A DNA stretch of 64,000 bases, taken from the NCBI GenBank assembly GCA_963746185.1, contig CAVVAE010000004.1:1240001-1304000 (forward strand), read 5' to 3'. Shown one piece after another: positions 59,001 to 64,000 of this stretch. The DNA comes from CAVVAE01 sp963746185. GTDB taxonomy: Bacteria > Actinomycetota > Actinomycetes > Propionibacteriales > Nocardioidaceae. The notes beneath the pieces are model-generated. The model saw nothing but the letters and a program-made list of their open reading frames with translations, was not told where the DNA came from and searched no databases. The number at the start of each line of letters is the position of its first letter. Position 1 is the stretch's first letter. The position numbers were made by a program, and so were the translations under genes.

Positions 59001-60314
59001 ATGAAGGGGTCACTTCACACATCTAACTCCCACAAGACCGGGATCTGGAGTTATCGCGACATGCGGCTGGTCTTGCCCGCGCGCGCGATCTCCTTCTTCG
59101 GCGACTCCCTCGCGCTCGTCGTGCTGTCCTTGCAGGTCGCGAAGAGTGACCAGCCGATGCTGATGACCGTGCTGTTCATCGCGTTCAGCTTGCCGCTGTT
59201 TGCGCTGGCGCCGATCGCGGGACGCATCGTGGACGAACACGACTCCCGGCAGCTGCTGGTCGCTGCGGGTGCCGTGCAAGTCATCGCGTCGCTCGGGTTG
59301 GTGTGGGGGCCGAACTTCGCCACGATCGTGGTCTTCGTACTACTGCTCCAGGTCGGCCAGTCGATCACCGGGCCGACCTGGGCCGCCGTCGTACCTCGCA
59401 TTGTGGGAGACGCCCTCGTGGGGAATGCAGTGGGTTTGCAGCAGTCCCTGTCCGCGCTGGCCGGACTCGCGGGGGCGGCCGTGGGCGGTGTCCTCTTCGA
59501 CGTCCTCGGCTATCACGTCACGCTGCTGATCGACACCACAACGTTTGCGCTGCTGGTCGTCGTCGGAGCTGCGGTGCGGACGCGTCGCGGACGTCGGTAC
59601 GACGATCGGGCTAACTCCGACGCCGACCACACGGCGCGTGATCGCGACGTGAGGCTGACCGGGCGCCAGTACATCTTCACCGACGGTCTGCTGAAGCTGC
59701 TGGTGCCAGCATTGTGGCTCTTCATCGTCGCGCTCGAGGCAACCAATGTGGTCGAGATCTTCCTCATCACCGACGACTTGGGTGCGTCGGCGACGGTTTA
59801 CGGAGTGACGATGGCGGCCATGATGCTCGGCCAGATCGTTGGCCCTGTGCTGGCAGGGCGAATCGCTGCCGACGTGCGTCGAGTGGTCTGGACAGGAGCT
59901 TGCGCGGGCGCATTGGGTGTGCTCGTGACCACGATCGGGTTGAGCCCGAGTGTGTGGTTGGTGATTCCACTCACCACGGTGTGCGGCGTCGCGGGAGGCG
60001 CCCTCAACGCCCTCATCTTCACGCTCGTCGTGACGCGCTCACCCGAGCACATGCGCGGTCGTGTGCTGGCCACCCTCAATGGCACGGCGCGTGGCTTCTC
60101 GGTGTTGGCGATGGTGCTGGGCGGACTGTCGGGTCAGTGGCTCGGAGCGCGCGCCACGTTCGTGGTCTGCGGGGTGCTGGCGCTCCTCGTCGCTGGCCTG
60201 GTCGTACGCAGCAAAGCAGGATTGGCGGAAGAGCAGGTGTTGGAGACGGTGCTCGTCAACGAGTCCGGCGATGGGAGTGCAGCTTCGACGACCATGGCGG
60301 TGCCCGCCCCCTAG
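59001..60314 (+). CDS. Major facilitator superfamily transporter
   Basis: A 437-residue protein with 12 predicted helices. The loop 2-3 motif A-like PIAGRIVDEHDSRQLLVAAG and the mirrored ARATFVVCGVLALLVA at the end are present. Similar in layout to macrolide or multidrug exporters of the MefA/EntS type. ATG 59001 follows the -10 by seven nt, so no ribosome site is present and translation is leaderless. Control by the divergent ArsR-type protein is expected. Substrate unknown. Confidence 0.93.
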   Translation: MKGSLHTSNSHKTGIWSYRDMRLVLPARAISFFGDSLALVVLSLQVAKSDQPMLMTVLFIAFSLPLFALAPIAGRIVDEHDSRQLLVAAGAVQVIASLGLVWGPNFATIVVFVLLLQVGQSITGPTWAAVVPRIVGDALVGNAVGLQQSLSALAGLAGAAVGGVLFDVLGYHVTLLIDTTTFALLVVVGAAVRTRRGRRYDDRANSDADHTARDRDVRLTGRQYIFTDGLLKLLVPALWLFIVALEATNVVEIFLITDDLGASATVYGVTMAAMMLGQIVGPVLAGRIAADVRRVVWTGACAGALGVLVTTIGLSPSVWLVIPLTTVCGVAGGALNALIFTLVVTRSPEHMRGRVLATLNGTARGFSVLAMVLGGLSGQWLGARATFVVCGVLALLVAGLVVRSKAGLAEEQVLETVLVNESGDGSAASTTMAVPAP

Positions 60315-60356
60315 GCGCAGGTCGCCGTACGCAGCGTTGTGCTGGATCATGGCGGC

Positions 60357-61166
60357 ATGACAGAACGCAAACCGGTCCAGTGCTGGCTCACCGACATGGA
60401 CGGTGTGCTCGTGCACGAGGATCGGGCGATTCCAGGCGCCGCCCAGTTCATCGACACGCTGCGAGACTCTGGCCGCACATTCCTTGTGCTGACCAACAAC
60501 TCGATCTTCACCCCGCGTGACCTCCGCGCCCGTCTGCTGACGGCGGGGATCGACGTTCCTGAGGAGGCGATCTGGACGTCGGCGCTGGCTACCGCGCAGT
60601 TCCTCGATGAGCAGCGACAACACGGTTCGGCGTACGTCATCGGGGAGGCCGGCCTCACGACCGCCGTCCACGAGATCGGCTACGTGCTCACCACCCGCAA
60701 CCCCGACTACGTCGTCCTCGGGGAGACCCGGACCTACTCGTTCGAGGCGATCACCACCGCGATCCGGCTCATCGAGGGCGGAGCACGCTTCATCGCCACG
60801 AACCCCGACGTGACCGGACCCTCTCCCGAAGGGCCATTGCCGGCAACTGGCTCGGTGGCCGCGCTGATCACCAAGGCGACCGGAGTTGACCCGTACTTCA
60901 TCGGCAAGCCCAACCCACTGATGATGCGCAGTGCGCTCAACCGCATCGAAGCCCACTCCGAGACCACGATCATGGTGGGTGATCGGATGGACACCGACAT
61001 CGTCTCCGGCCTCGAAGCCGGAATGCGGACCATCCTCGTCCTCACGGGTTCCACCCAGCCGCATCAGATCGACCGTTTCCCCTATCGTGCAACCCGCGTC
61101 GTCGACTCAGTGGCCGATCTCATCGGCCTCGTCGCCGAGCTCGATCCGGCTGCGTCGACGTCGTGA
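60357..61166 (+). CDS. HAD-IIA (NagD-like) phosphatase
   Basis: A 269-residue HAD phosphatase: nucleophile CWLTDMDGVLVHEDRAIPGA (DxD), LVLTNNSIFTPRDL (motif II), FIGKPNPLMMRSAL (Lys, motif III) and MVGDRMDTDIVSGLEAGM (motif IV), with a C2-type cap between. It may act on nucleotides or sugar phosphates. ATG 60357 is the start of the conserved region; no strong SD. The tail is Ala/Ser-rich. Confidence 0.92.
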   Translation: MTERKPVQCWLTDMDGVLVHEDRAIPGAAQFIDTLRDSGRTFLVLTNNSIFTPRDLRARLLTAGIDVPEEAIWTSALATAQFLDEQRQHGSAYVIGEAGLTTAVHEIGYVLTTRNPDYVVLGETRTYSFEAITTAIRLIEGGARFIATNPDVTGPSPEGPLPATGSVAALITKATGVDPYFIGKPNPLMMRSALNRIEAHSETTIMVGDRMDTDIVSGLEAGMRTILVLTGSTQPHQIDRFPYRATRVVDSVADLIGLVAELDPAASTS

Positions 61167-61301
61167 TGCGACGACGGCTCGACGGAACGGTTTGGTAGCA
61201 ATCGGTGGGGTGGGGGGTGATTTCTGGGCCCCCTTCATGTTTGATGGGGTTGGATCGACCGCTGCTTCGGCGGTCGGAGGGAACCAATTTGGGGGTAATC
61301 C

Positions 61302-62816
61302 ATGCACACCATACGTTCGACGTGCCGCCGTGCCGTCATCGTAGCGAGTTCGGCGACCATTGCCGCGACGACGTTGACGACCGTGGCACCAGCACAGCCG
61401 GCACCGAAGGATGCGGCGCTGGCGGCTCGCCCGATTCTGACGGTGACTCACGCGACGGACTTCGTCACGTTGGAGAAGTTCGGCAACAAGGTCGAGCTCG
61501 CGCTCGGCGTGTACGCCGTTGCAGGTGACGAGCCGTTCGAGGTCCAGGCGCACCGGACGTCGTACAACCAACCGATCCACGCAAGTGTGGTCACGACCGC
61601 GGGGGACGTGGCGTTGCCGGATGGCACGGTCAAGAACTTCAGGAAGCTCAACGGACTCTTCACGCTTCGCGTCTACGACAAGGACGGCAACACCGTCGTG
61701 TCGCGCAGTCTCGCGTTCTGCCCTTGGGAGGACGAGGTTCGCGTCCGAGATGATGCGCCACCGCCGAAGAACTACCCGCAGGAGTGCCCCTACAACCCCT
61801 ACACCGTGGGCGGCATCTACGGCATCGATGCTGGCTATGCCAAACCGATCCTCGGCGACTACGGCCATCGTGTCGGGCTCGACCTGGGCCGCTACACCGC
61901 GAAGGTCTGGGTGGCCAAGCCCTATCGCGATGCGCTCGGCCTAAGCCTGGCCGAGACGACCACGACGGTGAAGATGCGCGTGGTCAGGGGCGAGATCGGT
62001 GGCTGCGAGCCACGGGGTAACGGTTGCAAGTCGGGTACGTCGTCGAAGAGCACGACACGGACGGACAGCAAGCTGTCAGCCAAGCCACACTCGTCAAGGC
62101 CGACCAAGGTGGCAAGCCGCGCTGCGTTGGCTCCCGCCGTAGCGCCTGACCTTCGGAGCCTTCCTGCCTACGCTATTTCGCTCGACCGGGGCTTCGTGTC
62201 GTTTGCTGCCACGGTATGGAACGCTGGATCGTCGCCGCTCGTCATCGACGGCTTCCGCCGCACGGACGAGGACGTGATGGACGCCTTCCAGTACTTCTAC
62301 GACTCCGACGGCAACCAGGTCGGTTTGCCCGTTCCAGCAGGCGAGATGGAGTGGGACGCCCGGCACGGCCATGAGCACTGGCACTTCCGCGACTTCGCGC
62401 GCTACCGGCTGCTGGACGCCGACAAAGACGCGATCGTTCGCAGCCGCAAGGAGGCCTTCTGTCTGGCCAACACCGACGCGGTCGACTACACGGTCGAGGG
62501 TGCGAACTGGCACCCGTTCAACACTGACCTCCACACGTCATGTGGCAACTACACGGCAATCGGAGTGCGCGAGGTACTCGACTCTGGCTCGGGCGACACG
62601 TACTACCAAGGTCTGCCTGGCCAGTCGTTCAACGTAAAGGAGCTGCCGAATGGCAAGTACTTCATCTCCGTCGAAGCCAACCCGAACAACGTGATGGAGG
62701 AATCGTCCACCACCAACAACGTCAGCTATCGCAAGATCTTCCTCAAGGGCACGGCCGAGCACCGCAGGGTCTTCGTTCCCAAGGTGGGGATCATCGATGA
62801 GGGTGCCTTCTTCTAG
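61302..62816 (+). CDS. Secreted lysyl-oxidase-like copper protein
   Basis: A 504-residue exported protein. A Sec signal (about 1-32) is followed by an N-terminal beta region (35-230), a low-complexity Ser/Thr/Lys linker (about 236-270) and a C-terminal domain resembling lysyl oxidase. The copper motif is H355-G-H357-E-H359-W-H361, in the same kind of WxxxH.HxH context as animal LOX. Lys383 in SRKEAFCLANTD and a Tyr in GDTYYQGLPGQ (434/435) occupy the positions expected for the LTQ cofactor. ESSTTNNVSYR ends the fold. GGGGGT precedes ATG 61302. Substrate unknown. Confidence 0.88.
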   Translation: MHTIRSTCRRAVIVASSATIAATTLTTVAPAQPAPKDAALAARPILTVTHATDFVTLEKFGNKVELALGVYAVAGDEPFEVQAHRTSYNQPIHASVVTTAGDVALPDGTVKNFRKLNGLFTLRVYDKDGNTVVSRSLAFCPWEDEVRVRDDAPPPKNYPQECPYNPYTVGGIYGIDAGYAKPILGDYGHRVGLDLGRYTAKVWVAKPYRDALGLSLAETTTTVKMRVVRGEIGGCEPRGNGCKSGTSSKSTTRTDSKLSAKPHSSRPTKVASRAALAPAVAPDLRSLPAYAISLDRGFVSFAATVWNAGSSPLVIDGFRRTDEDVMDAFQYFYDSDGNQVGLPVPAGEMEWDARHGHEHWHFRDFARYRLLDADKDAIVRSRKEAFCLANTDAVDYTVEGANWHPFNTDLHTSCGNYTAIGVREVLDSGSGDTYYQGLPGQSFNVKELPNGKYFISVEANPNNVMEESSTTNNVSYRKIFLKGTAEHRRVFVPKVGIIDEGAFF

Positions 62817-64000
62817 GCCGGGTCTCTCTCCCTAACAAGTGCTCCGACGACCTCTCCGAAGGCGGCCGTATGACGGTCGACGTCTTCGGTCGAGGTCGTC
62901 GGGCACATCAGCGCCATGTTGTGGAACGGGGTCATCAAGATCCCGCGGTTGCACAGGGCTAGGTGCAGATAGGTATCGAGCTCGGGGTCGGCTGCCTGCT
63001 CCGACGACTCACCATCCCGTGGTGGCTGCGGCGTGAAGCGGTACTCCGTCCGAGCACCGAGCTGAGTGATCGACCACGGCACGTCGTACGCCGCCAGCAC
63101 TGACTTCACGGCTTCGGTGAACCGGGTGGCGAGCGCAATCATGTGGGCGAACGCCTCCTCGGTGAGCACCTCGGCGAGGGTGGCTCGCATCGCAGCCACC
63201 GACAGCGCATTTCCTGCCAGCGTTCCCCCCACCCCGCCCACGTCGATCAGGTCTGCCTCGCCTGAGGCGGTGCGCATCTCGACTGCGGCGGCGACGTCTT
63301 CGGTGATGCCGTAGGCGCCCGACGGTATCCCGCCACCAATGCTCTTCCCGACGATCAACATGTCGGGTCGCAGCCCCCAGGCGGCGGTCGCACCACCGGG
63401 CCCGGCAGACAACGTGTGGGTTTCGTCGATCAGGAGCAGCGCCCCATAGCGGGTCGCGAGCGCACGGAGTTCTGCGTGGAAGTCCGGGTCGGGCAACACG
63501 ATGCCGATGTTGGTGAGCGCGGGCTCGGTGAGGATGGCCGCGACGTCGCCATGCGCGAGTGCGGTCTCGAGAGCTTCGAGATCGTTCCACGGGACGGCTC
63601 GAGTCGTGATGTCGAGCGAGACGGGAGGACCCGCATTGCCGGGACGCGAGAGCGTCGTGCCGTCCGGGCCGGAGATCGCGAACGTCTCGTCGACGGACCC
63701 GTGGTAGTTGTAGCTGAAGCACAGGATCTTCGGCCGGCCGGTGACGAGGCGCGCAAGCCGGATGGCCCATCGGTTGGCATCGGTGGCCGACAACGTGAAC
63801 GACCACAGCGGCAGACCGAATCGGCGAGCGAGCTCTGCACCGACCCACGCCGCCTCCCCGGTCGGGAGCATGGTGGTGATCCCACCGAGGTCCTTGATGC
63901 GCCGCTCAACAGCCTCAACTGTCGCCGGTGGCGAGTGACCGGCCATCGCACCTGTGTCACCGAGCGCGAAGTCGATGTACTCGTTCCCGTCGACGTCGGT
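62813..64000 (-). CDS. Class III aminotransferase (partial, N-terminus beyond the window)
   Basis: Open to the window edge on the minus strand, 396 codons seen; the first residues are TDVDGNEYIDFALGDTGAMA, a typical class III entry strand, so the true start is upstream. PLP motifs: LLIDETHTLSAGPGGATAAW and the Schiff-base Lys in LIVGKSIGGGIPSGAYG. C-terminal CNRGILMTPFHNMALMCPTT. Similar to glutamate-1-semialdehyde aminomutase-type transaminases. The stop overlaps the LOX-like stop by 4 nt in convergent orientation. Substrate unknown. Confidence 0.92.
   Translation of the reverse strand, partial: TDVDGNEYIDFALGDTGAMAGHSPPATVEAVERRIKDLGGITTMLPTGEAAWVGAELARRFGLPLWSFTLSATDANRWAIRLARLVTGRPKILCFSYNYHGSVDETFAISGPDGTTLSRPGNAGPPVSLDITTRAVPWNDLEALETALAHGDVAAILTEPALTNIGIVLPDPDFHAELRALATRYGALLLIDETHTLSAGPGGATAAWGLRPDMLIVGKSIGGGIPSGAYGITEDVAAAVEMRTASGEADLIDVGGVGGTLAGNALSVAAMRATLAEVLTEEAFAHMIALATRFTEAVKSVLAAYDVPWSITQLGARTEYRFTPQPPRDGESSEQAADPELDTYLHLALCNRGILMTPFHNMALMCPTTSTEDVDRHTAAFGEVVGALVRERDPA

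Noticed and set aside
1..64000. CRISPR arrays, insertion sequences, prophage or integrase genes
   Set aside because: No regularly spaced repeats, transposase or integrase motifs were found on either strand; the only dispersed repeat is the non-coding 79-bp element.

Overview
The window is about 64 kb of a high-GC actinobacterial chromosome. The best fit is a member of the Propionibacteriales close to Nocardioides/Aeromicrobium. Reasons: the gene block ino1-PadR-DUF5318-ponA-GT87 followed by rpsF-ssb-rpsR-rplI and dnaB matches the order known from Mycobacterium (Rv0046c to Rv0058) and Streptomyces (femX-rpsF-ssb-rpsR-rplI-MATE-dnaB); mycothiol-type DinB proteins are present; there is a FemX-like ligase of the kind used for LL-DAP/Gly cell walls; a two-gene module resembles the one for 10-methyl branched fatty acids; and leaderless starts and GTG/TTG starts are frequent. 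No tRNA, rRNA, CRISPR array, transposase or prophage gene was seen. The genus is an inference.

Layout. 1-7.9 kb: a partial MarR regulator divergent from a VOC protein around a clean inverted repeat, then the conserved ino1/PadR (minus) and DUF5318/ponA/GT87 (plus) block, where the GT87 gene is split by a +1 frameshift. 7.2-16.5 kb: envelope genes, namely a lipoprotein, a DUF4397 surface protein with a class F sortase, an Alr-like protein with a FemX-like ligase, endonuclease IV, and a MacB-type ABC exporter. 16.5-23 kb: rpsF-ssb-rpsR-rplI behind an S6:S18-type leader, a strong terminator, a membrane protein, a stand-alone LigD phosphoesterase domain, a MATE exporter, and dnaB behind a group of DnaA-box-like sequences. 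23-46 kb: housekeeping and accessory genes (carbonic anhydrase, cold-shock protein, malQ, alkB, pcm, thrC, LysE, YbaK, DUF445, pentapeptide protein, fatty-acid methylation pair, pyrE, two tandem M1 peptidases, a cobalamin-binding-like protein). 46-58.4 kb: an eleven-gene purine catabolic operon. 58.4-64 kb: an ArsR/MFS divergent pair with a perfect operator, a NagD-like HAD phosphatase, a secreted lysyl-oxidase-like protein and a class III aminotransferase that runs off the edge.

How the genes work together. The purine operon encodes a route from oxidised guanine and xanthine through urate, 5-hydroxyisourate, OHCU, allantoin, allantoate and ureidoglycolate to glyoxylate. Malate synthase sits inside the operon to capture the glyoxylate. 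No recognisable ureidoglycolate lyase is present; a CitE-like aldolase (DUF6986-type) fills the gap in gene order.

Most notable non-coding signals: a ~79-bp palindromic repeat present twice, in inverted orientation, with two compensatory base-pair changes in its stem; the SD-sequestering rpsF leader; the MarR- and ArsR-type operators; a terminator-like hairpin upstream of the cold-shock gene; and a set of at least thirteen genes whose start codon lies 6-8 nt after a -10 hexamer. All calls come from reading the sequence by eye; no database search or folding program was run.
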